Assembly: GCA_900547225.1 (NCBI GenBank)
Contig: URFW01000006.1
Span: forward strand, 18,270 to 82,269
Origin: an uncultured Mycoplasmatota bacterium
GTDB taxonomy: Bacteria > Bacillota_I > Bacilli_A > RF39 > UBA660
Direction of reading: 5' to 3'
Length of the DNA: 64,000 nucleotides
A program made the translations under genes and the position numbers. Below are positions 16,106-25,913 of the stretch, piece by piece. The notes under the pieces were generated by a model. It made no database searches and had not been told where the DNA came from. It was given only the letters and a program-made list of their open reading frames with translations. The first letter of the stretch is position 1. Every line of letters begins with the position of its first letter.

Positions 16106-17182
16106 TTAAAAAACTTTTCCTGATTTTGTATACGATTTATTTGCGCTTTCCATTATATCTATTACTTCGTCATTTGCATCTTTGTATTTCAATTCTAATA
16201 TAGCAAGATTAATAATATCTTTTATGTTTTTATTATCTACTGGTAAGTAAGAGACATAATTGCATCTAAAATCATCAAGAAATTCACCTTCCATAATTAA
16301 TAACTGATCCACTACTATATCAACCCATAATTTATCTTCTGATGATAATTTGGACTTGCTTTCCTTTATTTTCTGTTTCAACTTAGATTTTTCATAAGTA
16401 CTTATTCTGTTCGTTCTAGAACCTATTTTAATATCAATTTCCTCTGTTACTGCGTGACTATTTGCTAATTCAGTTATTTTTTCTTCTTGCTTTTTTATTA
16501 TACTTCTTAAATCTCTTTTAATATCCTCAAATATAACATCTTGAAAGTGATTTTTCTTTAATAATTTGAATATTTCATGACACGTTAGCTTAAATTTTTC
16601 AAAATTTTTTTCATAATTTATACACATTATTTCGGTAAGCAAATTAATTAGTAGTGATATATCAAGCACAATGTTTTTATATTTTGCTAAAAAATTGTTG
16701 CTTGCGGAAATGAATTTATTTTTTGGCTCTTCAATCAATTTTTGTGTCAATGAATCACCGTGTAATATATCACTTTTTCTATCTGTACCTTTAGTTTTTC
16801 TGTTATTATCCATTTTAACTAGAAAACTCTTTGATTTGCATAATTTTTGCATCATACTAGAAAAAGATTCTGGAGTTATATATTCATTTTTATCATCCAT
16901 CCTTAAGTCACTTAAGAACATTTTATAAAGTTTGCCACATATTTTTTTAAATATCTTTTCATAATCATCATAAGTTATACTAGATTCCATAAAATTATTG
17001 TATCCATACATGTATAATATTGCGGCGGATTTTTCTAAATACGTATTATCATAAGCTACATTTTCAAATGAACTTTCTTTTATTAATTTTAAGGTATAAA
17101 AAACAGTCTTGATATCTTCTTCAAATTGTTCTTTTTCAGTTTCTAACATGATAATCGCATCATTAATCTTGTTAACATCCAT
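16106..17182 (-). CDS. Unknown helical protein A of a two-gene unit (358 aa)
   Basis: I do not recognise this protein. It is soluble and mostly helical, with Lys/Glu-rich heptad-like stretches (residues about 1-30 and 225-290). There is no signal peptide, membrane segment or zinc-binding cluster. It follows protein B by about 24 bases, and a broken small gene follows it. The codon use is as AT-rich as the neighbours. The absence of enzyme motifs suggests a structural or binding role. A phage-like or defence-like origin is possible but nothing proves it. Confidence 0.75.
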   Translation of the reverse strand: MDVNKINDAIIMLETEKEQFEEDIKTVFYTLKLIKESSFENVAYDNTYLEKSAAILYMYGYNNFMESSITYDDYEKIFKKICGKLYKMFLSDLRMDDKNEYITPESFSSMMQKLCKSKSFLVKMDNNRKTKGTDRKSDILHGDSLTQKLIEEPKNKFISASNNFLAKYKNIVLDISLLINLLTEIMCINYEKNFEKFKLTCHEIFKLLKKNHFQDVIFEDIKRDLRSIIKKQEEKITELANSHAVTEEIDIKIGSRTNRISTYEKSKLKQKIKESKSKLSSEDKLWVDIVVDQLLIMEGEFLDDFRCNYVSYLPVDNKNIKDIINLAILELKYKDANDEVIDIMESANKSYTKSGKVF

Positions 17183-17206
17183 GCTTTTCAGCTCCTTTAA
17201 ATATAA

Positions 17207-18253
17207 TTATCTTACTTTAACATCTAAATTATCATCTTTATAATTAATGTCATTTATATGATTTGCTAATCTAATTTGAGTAATAGCCATTAAACTTACA
17301 CTTTTATCATCATTTTTTCTTTCAAATTTACTAGCCAATCCACTATATAACAAATATGCCCTTGGATCATCGAAAGACGGAAATTGATCATAACTAAGTT
17401 TATCAAATGGCGTTCTAAAAATTTCTTTATAAAATTTATTTATAATAGCTTTTATTTCTTTATCTTTATTAATATTATTTACTTCTGCATTATGTGCATT
17501 AATAAAGCTCTCTGTGATATCACCAAAATATATGTTTTCAAAACTTTTAGAACCGTCTTTATTTTTTTCTACATTTTTTATTTTTGCATTTAATTCATCT
17601 TTGAAATCAGGAATCTTTTCAACCGTATCTATCGGTTTTTTATTTTTATATAATTTATATATCTCACACATATTACTATACAGTTTTTGCTCCGATTCTA
17701 TTAACAAGCAAATTTCTTTATAGGCAGTTGCAATTAAGTTTATAAACGTCGTTAAAACTATCGTATATTTTTTTCTGTCTTCATAGTCTACGTTTGCCAA
17801 ATCAACTAGAGATATAAGATCATCTATTAATTTTAGAAGTTCTTCCCAATTTTTTGGAATATAAATTTCATATCCATATTTATTACCAACTACCGATCCA
17901 ACGATTTTTACAAGTCCATTTCTAGTAAATGCACCCTTTTGTTCTAAGTACTGCAACTCTTCTTCTGAAAAATCATAAAATTTAAAACCAAAAACATCTT
18001 TTAAAACATTTAAAATGTTTTCTCTACCATTTTTTGTATTTAAAGCTTTTTTTATCTTTTCTTTATAACAGCAATATTGTCTTTCTTCTGCCTTACTAAC
18101 AGGATTAAAAACAACTTTTGTTGCACAGCAAGAACTATATAATTTTTTTTGTTCGTTTAAAGAATCAACCATTCTCTTTACTTCAAATGATCTTTGATTA
18201 AAGAATTCAAAGAATTCTTTTATTGTATAGTCTTTTAACATTTTATCTTTCAC
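17207..18253 (-). CDS. Unknown protein B of a two-gene unit (348 aa), GTG start
   Basis: I do not recognise this protein. The start is placed at GTG (VKDKMLKDYTIKEF), six bases after AAGGGGGTG. The longer frame begins inside that ribosome-binding site. A Cys-rich patch at residues about 42-62 (SSCCATK ... QYCCYKEK) could bind metal. A hydrophobic helical stretch near 175-190 (TTFINLIATAYKEICLL) is too polar for a membrane anchor. The C-terminus ends AITQIRLANHINDINY. It is the first gene of the unit and follows the polC terminator, so it has its own promoter. Confidence 0.75.
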   Translation of the reverse strand: MKDKMLKDYTIKEFFEFFNQRSFEVKRMVDSLNEQKKLYSSCCATKVVFNPVSKAEERQYCCYKEKIKKALNTKNGRENILNVLKDVFGFKFYDFSEEELQYLEQKGAFTRNGLVKIVGSVVGNKYGYEIYIPKNWEELLKLIDDLISLVDLANVDYEDRKKYTIVLTTFINLIATAYKEICLLIESEQKLYSNMCEIYKLYKNKKPIDTVEKIPDFKDELNAKIKNVEKNKDGSKSFENIYFGDITESFINAHNAEVNNINKDKEIKAIINKFYKEIFRTPFDKLSYDQFPSFDDPRAYLLYSGLASKFERKNDDKSVSLMAITQIRLANHINDINYKDDNLDVKVR

Positions 18254-18291
18254 GTAAAACACCCCCTTCACTAATGGTCAATTATGATAAC

Positions 18292-18323
18292 AAAAAAGAA
18301 GAGCTTTGTCAAATTACTCTTCT
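18292..18323 (-). terminator. polC terminator
   Basis: AGAAGAG and CTCTTCT pair around 13 bases and are followed by six T on the minus strand, about 95 bases after the polC stop codon. Confidence 0.7.
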
Positions 18324-18417
18324 AAAACTTTATAACTAATATCAATATCTTTTATATAAAACTCCAAACTATTACGTTATACAATAAAATAATATAATTT
18401 TATCTTTCATTTATATT

Positions 18418-21400
18418 TTAAAACAAACTAAGCTGACTTGATTCTGGAAGCTGGTTTAGTATTCCCATCATACGCATTCTATCTGTTAAGGTTTGGGATA
18501 CTTTACCTCTTACCTGGATATCTTCAACGCTAATAAATTTACTTTTTCCTCTTTCTTCTACTATTTTTTTAGCAACCGTATCACCTAGGCCATCAATTGA
18601 TGCAAATGGTGGATATATCGTTGTTTCATCTTTAACTCCCCAAATGGTAGCACTACTTTTATAAAGATCAATTGGTGCAAACGAAATACCTCTTGCTGTT
18701 GCCTCTAAGCATACCTTAAGACTTTCTAGTTGTCCTAATTCTTTATTAGTAGCATCAAAGCCTTTATTTTGAATTTCTATTATTTTAGCTTTTATTGCAT
18801 CATATCCTTTAATCATTACATCAACATCAACGTCTGTTGCTTTAGAAGTTAGCCATGACGCATAAAAATATACTGGCATATGAACTTTATACCAAGCTAT
18901 TCTAAAGGCTGATATAACGTATGCTGCTGCGTGAGCTTTAGGGAACATGTATTTTATCTTACCGCATGAATCTATAAACCAATCTGGTATGTTAGCCTCT
19001 ACCATCGTCTTTTTATGTTCTTTCCAAGTTTCAGGATCCTTTGATGCCCTTCCTTTACGAACAAATTCCATTATCTTAAATGCCTTAATAGGTTTTACTC
19101 CGTGATACATTAAGTATACCATTATATCATCACGACATCCTATAACATCTTTAAACGGAACGATGTTATTTTTTATTAAGTCTTGTGCGTTTCCAAGCCA
19201 AACATCAGTACCATGAGATAAACCTGATATTTTAATTAATTCCGCAAATGTTGTAGGCTTTGTCTCTGCAACCATACCAATTGTAAAGTTAGTACCAAAC
19301 TCTGGTATTCCAAGTGTTCCTGTCTTGCACATTATCTGTTCGTTAGTAACTCCTAGTGCCTTTGTTGACGTAAATATACTCATCGTATCTTTATCATCTA
19401 GTGGAACCTTTGTTATATCAGTATGAGTTAAATCTTGAATCATTCTAAGCTGAGTTGGGTCTGAGTGACCTAGTATATCTAGTTTAAGAACGCACTCATC
19501 AATTGCGTGATAATCAAAGTGGGTTGTTCGCCAAGCACTTGTTACGTCTTCTGCTGGAAACTGAAAAGGTGTAAAATCAAATACTTCCATATAATCTGGA
19601 ATAACAACTATTCCGCCAGGATGCTGACCCGTTGTTCTTTTAACGCCCGTACATCCTAGTGCTAAACGTTCTATTTCAGCTGGTCTCATGTTTATTTCTT
19701 TATCTTCACAGTATCCTTTTACATATCCATATGCTGTTTTTTCTGCTACCGTACCAATTGTTCCTGCACGATATACGTTATCAGCGCCAAATAAAACTTT
19801 GGTATACGCATGAGCAGATGCTTGGTTCAAATCACTAAAGTTAAGGTCGATATCTGGAACTTTATCTGCGTTAAAGCCTAGGAATGTTGCAAACGGCATG
19901 TCTTGCCCATCTTTGTATAAATCTTCACCGCAGCAAGGACATTTCTTATCAGGAAGGTCAAATCCTGTTGAATACTGGCTACCAAGTGCCCTTCCATCAT
20001 CAAATGTAAATATGCTATGTTGACACTTTAAACATCTATAGTGTGCTGGAAGTGGATTAACTTCTGTTATACCCATCATTGTTGCAACAAATGATGAACC
20101 AACAGAACCACGGGAACCTACTAAGTAACCATCATCGTTTGAGTGTTTAACAAGTCTTTGTGCAATTAAGTATATTGGATCAAATCCTCCACCTATAATA
20201 CCACCTAGTTCCTTGCTTACTTTTTTATTTAATGAATCATCCGTTAAAGTGCCGTCACAATCGTCCCAGTTCTCTTTAAAATAACAACTTAATAGTTCTT
20301 TAACCGAGTCAAACCCTTTAACTATAACCTCATGCAAATTTCTAAACGTTTCTTCTTTTAATTTTTCATCTGTTATGTCAGGGTTGTTCTTTTTTAAATT
20401 CTCCTCACATACTTTATATACGATGTTACCATATAGTTCCATTGCAATACGTTCTTCTATATTATATGGAAGAGGTGTACCATACCAATCTTTTGCCTTA
20501 TCATATACTAAGTCCGTTACAACTCTTGGACAATCAAGGTAAGACTTTCCATCATCTGCCTTTACCCTTGGTGAAAAAGGAATTCCATGAGTATCTATTA
20601 TTACCTCTATTTCATCTACCATGTCAAGAACCTTATTGGTGTTAGAAACAACTATTTCGTATGCTAAATCTTTTCCTAAGAAAGCAAAGTTATCAAGCAT
20701 TTCATTTGTTGTTCTAAAGTGCTGACTTGGTATTTCTTTAATATCTTTTTTAGCTAGTGGATGACGTCCACCACCCGGAACCTTTTGATTAACAATTATT
20801 TGTCTATATATTTTATCTTCTCTTCTAAAGTGGTGAACATCTCCTGTTGCAACAATTATCTTACCAGCTTCTTTTGTAGCAGATACCACCTTTTTAATAT
20901 GGGTTTCAAGTTCTTTTTCATCCTTAAAATCTCCCATTTGTATTAAATGATTATAGACTTCTGGAGGCTGTACTTCAACATAATCATAAAAGTTTATTAT
21001 GTTGGTTAATTCTTCTCCTTCTTTACTTCTTGCTTCTTTAAAAACTTCTGATTCATAACATCCACTTCCTATTAAAACGCCTTCTCTTAAACGTTCTACT
21101 TCACTACGCAAGATTCTAGGTGTTTTATATAGGTAAACGGTATTAGCAAGCGATATCATTTTAAATATGTTTTTAAGTCCTTTTTTATTAACCGCAATCG
21201 CATTAAAGTGATACGTTCTACCAAACTTATGAATTTCACCTTTAGGAACTAACCTATCTAAATCACTTATTTTTTCATAGTTTTGTGCATCTAATTTTTG
21301 TAAAAACTTATGAAAAACGTGAGCCGTTCCTTCAGCATCATAATCCGCTCTATGGTGAGCATCTTCTTCCCAAGGAACGTTATATCTTTTAACTAAGGCT

Positions 21401-23013
21401 GAAAGTCCATGTCTTGCGTATCCTTGGTCTAAGGTTCTAGATAATTCTAAAGTATCTATTACGGTGTTTTTAAACTCTCCTAAATCATATTTCTTCATTG
21501 CCATTTCAATAAAAGAAATATCAAACTTAGCATTATGAGCTACCATAGGTAAATTACCAGCCCACTCTAAAAATTCTTTTGTTACTGTTTTTTCATCATC
21601 ACAGCCTGATACCATTGCATCAGTAATACAAGTAAGCTCAGTAATTTTATCCGGTATATGCCTTTTAGGATCAATTAATTTATCAAACCTATCTATTATG
21701 TCACCATGTGATATTTTAACTGCACCTATTTCTATCATTTGGTCTTCGCCCGCAGCATTAAATCCAGTTGTTTCGGTATCAAATACAACGTAAGTGTTAT
21801 CCATTAAAGAATCACAAGTAGGCCTTACAACTATGTTTACGGTATCATCAACTAGCGTAAGCTCCGTACCATATAACCCCTTAAAATGTTTACTTTTATC
21901 TTCTATTTTTTTATTGTGATTCTTAATAAGACTATATGCTATTGGAAATGCTTGGCATCCGTTATGATCTGTTATCGCAACACCACGATATCCCATGTTA
22001 ATTGCGTTTGTAACAAGTTCACACGTATGCTTACCTAAATCTAACTTAGTTATACCATCCATTTGACTCATCATTGTATGAGCGTGTAATTCTACTCTTT
22101 TTTCTTTTGCATCATCTACTACCGTCATGTCTTTTGAAGGTATTTTCATAACGTTTCTAATGTTTAATACAAGGTCTTTAGCATAAATATCTTGTTTTAC
22201 ATATCCATTAATTCTAAACCAACCAGACTTCATTTTTTTAGATAACATCTTAAATAAATCTGCATCTTTTGTAAAAATTTTAGCATAAATACTATCAGTA
22301 TTATCACTTATTTTAAAGGTTAATATTTTAAATGCACTTCTTGATGATTCAAACTCTTCAACACCAAAAACGTAAGCTTCAACGGTAACGTCTGATTCTT
22401 CCGCAATTATATCCTTTATTTCGGTTATTGCTCCCTTTGGCTCATCACCTAAAATAACAGGATTTTCCTCCTTAGGTTTACTTTGGGTTTCCATTTTTAT
22501 TTCTTCTTCTAATTCTTTTTTTACCTTTAATCTGTTTTCTTCATTTATAAATGTTTTTATTTTTAAGTTAGGATAACCACATACCTTATAATATTTTAAA
22601 ATGCTTTCTAAATGGTTATTTAATATGTTTTCTTCTGCGATATTATCGGTATCTATTATAAGAGTATCTCCTGACATCTTAACTTTTTTCTCTATAAATA
22701 ACTCTTTCATAGGCTTAGTTAGAGTACTTTTTAAAATAGCTTCTTTATAGTAATTTAAACAGTCATTAAAGTTTACATTTCTAAGTACAAATTCCGATTT
22801 TATAGAACCCATTTCAGGAAAACCTTTTTTCATGTTTTTATCTATATATTCTAATACTTTGATATCTAAAGGATTATCTATTTCAATTACAAAAATGCCA
22901 TTACGTCTTGTATGATCAAGTTTAAGTTTTAGTATTTTACCATTATTAAAAAACTCATAATATTCTTCTGGTAAACTAATTTTATCTAATAATAATTTCA
23001 ATTTATCATGCAT
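18418..23013 (-). CDS. polC: DNA polymerase III alpha subunit, PolC type
   Basis: This is the replicative polymerase with intrinsic proofreading found in low-GC Gram-positives. Domain order by approximate residue: an N-terminal domain, OB fold about 200-290, PHP domain starting with ELHAHTMMSQMDG near 310 and interrupted by the DEDDh exonuclease (VVFDTETTGFNAAG near 410, ending HHRADYDAEGTAHVF). The polymerase palm and fingers follow, with a zinc-binding CLKC...CPCC module near 1000-1030 and HhH-containing C-terminus. At 1531 residues it is a little longer than Bacillus PolC (1437). The start is the ATG of MHDKLK behind AAGGTGAT. Confidence 0.98.
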   Translation of the reverse strand: MHDKLKLLLDKISLPEEYYEFFNNGKILKLKLDHTRRNGIFVIEIDNPLDIKVLEYIDKNMKKGFPEMGSIKSEFVLRNVNFNDCLNYYKEAILKSTLTKPMKELFIEKKVKMSGDTLIIDTDNIAEENILNNHLESILKYYKVCGYPNLKIKTFINEENRLKVKKELEEEIKMETQSKPKEENPVILGDEPKGAITEIKDIIAEESDVTVEAYVFGVEEFESSRSAFKILTFKISDNTDSIYAKIFTKDADLFKMLSKKMKSGWFRINGYVKQDIYAKDLVLNIRNVMKIPSKDMTVVDDAKEKRVELHAHTMMSQMDGITKLDLGKHTCELVTNAINMGYRGVAITDHNGCQAFPIAYSLIKNHNKKIEDKSKHFKGLYGTELTLVDDTVNIVVRPTCDSLMDNTYVVFDTETTGFNAAGEDQMIEIGAVKISHGDIIDRFDKLIDPKRHIPDKITELTCITDAMVSGCDDEKTVTKEFLEWAGNLPMVAHNAKFDISFIEMAMKKYDLGEFKNTVIDTLELSRTLDQGYARHGLSALVKRYNVPWEEDAHHRADYDAEGTAHVFHKFLQKLDAQNYEKISDLDRLVPKGEIHKFGRTYHFNAIAVNKKGLKNIFKMISLANTVYLYKTPRILRSEVERLREGVLIGSGCYESEVFKEARSKEGEELTNIINFYDYVEVQPPEVYNHLIQMGDFKDEKELETHIKKVVSATKEAGKIIVATGDVHHFRREDKIYRQIIVNQKVPGGGRHPLAKKDIKEIPSQHFRTTNEMLDNFAFLGKDLAYEIVVSNTNKVLDMVDEIEVIIDTHGIPFSPRVKADDGKSYLDCPRVVTDLVYDKAKDWYGTPLPYNIEERIAMELYGNIVYKVCEENLKKNNPDITDEKLKEETFRNLHEVIVKGFDSVKELLSCYFKENWDDCDGTLTDDSLNKKVSKELGGIIGGGFDPIYLIAQRLVKHSNDDGYLVGSRGSVGSSFVATMMGITEVNPLPAHYRCLKCQHSIFTFDDGRALGSQYSTGFDLPDKKCPCCGEDLYKDGQDMPFATFLGFNADKVPDIDLNFSDLNQASAHAYTKVLFGADNVYRAGTIGTVAEKTAYGYVKGYCEDKEINMRPAEIERLALGCTGVKRTTGQHPGGIVVIPDYMEVFDFTPFQFPAEDVTSAWRTTHFDYHAIDECVLKLDILGHSDPTQLRMIQDLTHTDITKVPLDDKDTMSIFTSTKALGVTNEQIMCKTGTLGIPEFGTNFTIGMVAETKPTTFAELIKISGLSHGTDVWLGNAQDLIKNNIVPFKDVIGCRDDIMVYLMYHGVKPIKAFKIMEFVRKGRASKDPETWKEHKKTMVEANIPDWFIDSCGKIKYMFPKAHAAAYVISAFRIAWYKVHMPVYFYASWLTSKATDVDVDVMIKGYDAIKAKIIEIQNKGFDATNKELGQLESLKVCLEATARGISFAPIDLYKSSATIWGVKDETTIYPPFASIDGLGDTVAKKIVEERGKSKFISVEDIQVRGKVSQTLTDRMRMMGILNQLPESSQLSLF

Positions 23014-23071
23014 TAATATCACCTTACTTCAAACAATTAATATTATAACATTTATTATTTTTTTATCAAAG

Positions 23072-23096
23072 AAAAAAATAGCCTTTTAGCTATTTT
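23072..23096 (-). terminator. Terminator after the deacetylase-like gene
   Basis: AAAATAGC and GCTATTTT pair around six bases with a seven-T run on the minus strand. It separates this gene from polC. Confidence 0.8.
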
Positions 23097-23931
23097 CGTT
23101 TATTAATTTTGATAAACCTTTTATTTTATAACCACGACTTTCTATTACGTTTGTAATAAAGTTAAATTTAGATGTATCAAATTCATCTAAGTCATATACT
23201 ATCATAACACCTTTTGATAAATTCTTTTTTAAATCAGTTATGTTAGGATTAACAAGTTTTGGTGAAATAGTTAACATTTTCTTAGAAGCACATATATCTT
23301 TATAATTATCATTTTTAACCTCATTTAAGCAAAATAAAGAATCTTTAAGGGTAATACTTTCTATTAAATTGTTAGTAACACTTATCATGCTTTTAGAGTA
23401 TTTATTATCATAGCCTAAATTATATATTTCAGAATTTAAATTAACCATGCTAAAAGCAGTTTCAACGTTTTTCTCTAAATATGATCCGTCTATAAAGAAG
23501 TTTACGATAACATTTGTTTTAGCAAGAAGACTTAAAAGTTCAGATACATTAGTAGAATTATTCACTTTAAATATTATGGATACCATGTTTTTAGAAATAC
23601 CATTTGTTATATAGTAATCATAAGTTTTAGTAATTGACGTATTTGGCTTTTTTTTATCATAAACTAATTTTTGTTTGTTAAAAGTGTCATCTTCTTTCAT
23701 GTTTTTATATGATTTTTCTTCGTTTATAATTAAACCTGACATACCAAGAATCATCTCATCGTCCTTTATTTTTGGTTCAACTGGTTTTACGTCATGCGCC
23801 TTTTTATATGAGATAACCTCTTTCATTAGTGGGTCATTACCTCTAGCTTCGTTAAATACTTTATCAGTATATATAAAACTAAGTAGTAAAAGAAGAAATA
23901 AACTAAATAATTTAATTGTATTTTTAAACAA
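23086..23931 (-). CDS. Secreted polysaccharide-deacetylase-like protein, catalytic residues lost
   Basis: An N-terminal signal anchor (LFSLFLLLLLSFIYTDKVF) precedes a linker and a domain that follows the NodB layout: MVSIIFKVNNSTNVSELLSLL at the first strand, NVIVNFFIDGSYLEKN at the second, and a C-terminal VIESRGYKIKGLSKLI typical of this fold. Active enzymes have TFDDGP at the first position and H-S/T-x-x-H at the third. Here these read IFKVNN and LGYDNKYS, so the metal triad is missing. It is probably a non-catalytic extracytoplasmic protein. The likely start is TTG (codon 4 of the longest frame), because the GTG lies inside the GGTGAT ribosome-binding site. Confidence 0.65.
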   Translation of the reverse strand: MFKNTIKLFSLFLLLLLSFIYTDKVFNEARGNDPLMKEVISYKKAHDVKPVEPKIKDDEMILGMSGLIINEEKSYKNMKEDDTFNKQKLVYDKKKPNTSITKTYDYYITNGISKNMVSIIFKVNNSTNVSELLSLLAKTNVIVNFFIDGSYLEKNVETAFSMVNLNSEIYNLGYDNKYSKSMISVTNNLIESITLKDSLFCLNEVKNDNYKDICASKKMLTISPKLVNPNITDLKKNLSKGVMIVYDLDEFDTSKFNFITNVIESRGYKIKGLSKLINENS

Positions 23932-23962
23932 AACTATCACCTAATTAAGCGTATGAAAAAAA

Positions 23963-23997
23963 TAAAAAAAAAGAATTATAAAATAAATTATAATTCT
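23963..23997 (-). terminator. trpS terminator
   Basis: AGAATTATAA and TTATAATTCT form a ten-bp stem with a T-rich tail of nine T on the minus strand, 30 bases after the trpS stop. Confidence 0.8.
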
Positions 23998-24027
23998 AAA
24001 TCTACTCTATTTTTAGGGTAAGAATTC

Positions 24028-25071
24028 TTATTCAAAATAATTAAGCATCATAGCTTTTTTAACTTCTTTTAATGTTTCCTTTGCTTTTTGTCTTGCTTTT
24101 TCTGTACCTTTTCTTAGTATCTCATATATTTTTTCTGGATCTTTAGCAAGTTCTTCTCTTCTTTTTCTAATAGGTGCTAACTCTTCTTGCATGATATCAT
24201 TTAAAAATCTTTTTATTTTCATATCTCCAAGACCACCTTTTCGGTAATGTTCTTTTAACTCATCTAAGTTTTTATACTCAGGCATAAATTTTTCAAACGA
24301 ATCATCTTTGCAGAAAACATCTAAGTAAGTAAATACAACGTTACCTTCTACTTTACCTGGATCTTCTACCCTTATATGGTTTGGATCAGTATACATACTA
24401 AATACTTTTCTTTTTATTTCTTCAGCACTATCTTTTAGGTAAATACAGTTATTTAAAGACTTACTCATTTTAGCATTACCATCTATTCCAACTAGTCTTC
24501 TTTCGTTTACGTTTTCTGGAAGAAGTGCTTCTGCTTCGACTAGTGTATCACCATAAATAGAATTAAACTTTCTAACTATTTCTCTTGCTTGTTCAAGCAT
24601 TGGTAACTGGTCATCTCCAACTGGAACGATATTAGCCTTAAAAGCAGTTATATCTGCTGTTTGACTTACTGGATAAGTAAAGAACCCCGCTGGAATACTT
24701 TCTTCAAATCCTCTTAATTCTATTTCTTGCTTAACGGTTGGATTTCTGTGCAAGCGAGCTACACTAACTAAATTCATATAGTAAAAGGTAAGCTCAGTAA
24801 GCTCTGGAACCTCAGACTGAATAAAGTAATTAACCTTTTCTGGGTCAATCCCGCATGCTAAATTATCAAGTGCAACTTCTATTACGTTATCCCTTACCTT
24901 TTTTGGATTATCAAAGTTATCCGTTAGCGCTTGCGCATCTGCTGCAAACAAATACATTTCATCATAATTTCCTTCGTTTTGAATTTTTACTCTGTTTTTA
25001 AGTGAGCCAACATAATGTCCTATATGTAATGGTCCTGTTGGTCTTTCTCCTGTTAATATAATATTTCCCAT
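24028..25071 (-). CDS. trpS: Tryptophanyl-tRNA synthetase
   Basis: This class Ic enzyme charges tRNA-Trp. The HIGH motif is in GPLHIGHYVGSL (residues about 12-23) and the KMSKS motif is in NAKMSKSLNNC (about 200-210). The length of 347 residues is normal. The start MGNIILTGERPTG is the usual Firmicutes N-terminus. It is a single-gene transcript with a sigma-A promoter, a tryptophan T-box leader and a terminator, so expression should respond to the level of uncharged tRNA-Trp. Confidence 0.98.
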   Translation of the reverse strand: MGNIILTGERPTGPLHIGHYVGSLKNRVKIQNEGNYDEMYLFAADAQALTDNFDNPKKVRDNVIEVALDNLACGIDPEKVNYFIQSEVPELTELTFYYMNLVSVARLHRNPTVKQEIELRGFEESIPAGFFTYPVSQTADITAFKANIVPVGDDQLPMLEQAREIVRKFNSIYGDTLVEAEALLPENVNERRLVGIDGNAKMSKSLNNCIYLKDSAEEIKRKVFSMYTDPNHIRVEDPGKVEGNVVFTYLDVFCKDDSFEKFMPEYKNLDELKEHYRKGGLGDMKIKRFLNDIMQEELAPIRKRREELAKDPEKIYEILRKGTEKARQKAKETLKEVKKAMMLNYFE

Positions 25072-25167
25072 TATAACTTTTCCTTCCTTCTATTTATATT
25101 TTTATGTTTATTTAAATTGTTAATACACCATCGTTTTGTAAGCATAATAAAAAGTCCCTCCTATATA

Positions 25168-25416
25168 TTAAAAAAACTCTAATCCAACCATAGGATAAGA
25201 GTTATAATTCTTAAGTTTAATGCCACCTAATACGTACTATCATACATATGTTATAAGATAACGGGTAACTTCCGTAATGCCATACTATAATTTTCCGGCA
25301 TCATCTTGCAAGTCCATTTACTAAAAAGATTATATAGCATCCCACCAAACAGCTACTCTCTTAGGATAATCAGATTCTAGCTACTACTCTTGCTAAAGCG
25401 ATTTAAATATAAATAT
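25168..25416 (-). promoter_or_regulatory. T-box riboswitch (tRNA-Trp) with leader terminator
   Basis: The minus-strand leader of trpS shows the T-box parts in order. There is an AGAGAGTAG and GGTG-containing stem I, a specifier loop with TGG (complement at 25314-25316, in AAATGGAC), and the T-box bulge AGGTGGCA (25221-25228). The terminator is AACTCTTATCC paired with GGATTAGAGTT plus seven T (25168-25203). The bulge offers UGGC, which pairs with the GCCA end expected for tRNA-Trp with discriminator G. The codon and the bulge agree independently on Trp. Confidence 0.93.
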
Positions 25417-25422
25417 AACTAA

Positions 25423-25451
25423 ATTATATAGAAATAGTGCTATTTTGTCAA
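25423..25451 (-). promoter_or_regulatory. Sigma-A promoter of the T-box-trpS transcript
   Basis: TTGACA (25446-25451) and TATAAT (25423-25428) are separated by exactly 17 bases on the minus strand, placing the start near 25416. Confidence 0.85.
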
Positions 25452-25453
25452 CA

Positions 25454-25876
25454 TCATATAAAATACATTTTTTCGTAAGTAGCATCCTCTATTTTATCAA
25501 AATGATTTTTAATAGCATTACTCTTTGCCTTACAAATTACATCATCATTAAAGGAATATAATGATACAAAAATGGAATCACACACCTGTAAGTAAAGCTT
25601 TGGTTTACATTTCTTATAACAACTAAGGTCTGAAATATAACTCATATTAGATGTTTTATCATAAATTGCAAGTGATAAAAACACTATGTAATAATCTCCT
25701 TTTTTTATAATGCTTTCAAACTCATCTTTTGTATATATATTCTTTTTAAATAAAAAGTTGCCATTTTTATCAAACACTTCTCCACTTACCATTATGTTAT
25801 CAAAAGAAGATGTAATACCATCTAGTATTTTACATAAATAATTGTCATATTTATTTTCAATTTCAAAACTAATTCC
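25454..25876 (-). CDS. Unknown protein downstream of spoIIP (140 aa)
   Basis: I do not recognise this protein. The start is placed at MLGISFEIENKYDNY because GGTGAT precedes that ATG by four bases. The longer frame would add 15 hydrophobic residues without an RBS and overlap its neighbour. The body alternates strands and short helices, with three Cys (DLSCYKKCKPKLYLQVCDS) close together. It has no membrane segment. It is the last gene of the gpr-side minus-strand unit gpr, spoIIP, 25.9-26.2 kb gene and this one, so a sporulation-related role is possible but only by context. Confidence 0.65.
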   Translation of the reverse strand, partial: GISFEIENKYDNYLCKILDGITSSFDNIMVSGEVFDKNGNFLFKKNIYTKDEFESIIKKGDYYIVFLSLAIYDKTSNMSYISDLSCYKKCKPKLYLQVCDSIFVSLYSFNDDVICKAKSNAIKNHFDKIEDATYEKMYFI

Positions 25877-25913
25877 TAGCATAATAATCACCATATAAAG
25901 TATATCATAAATT

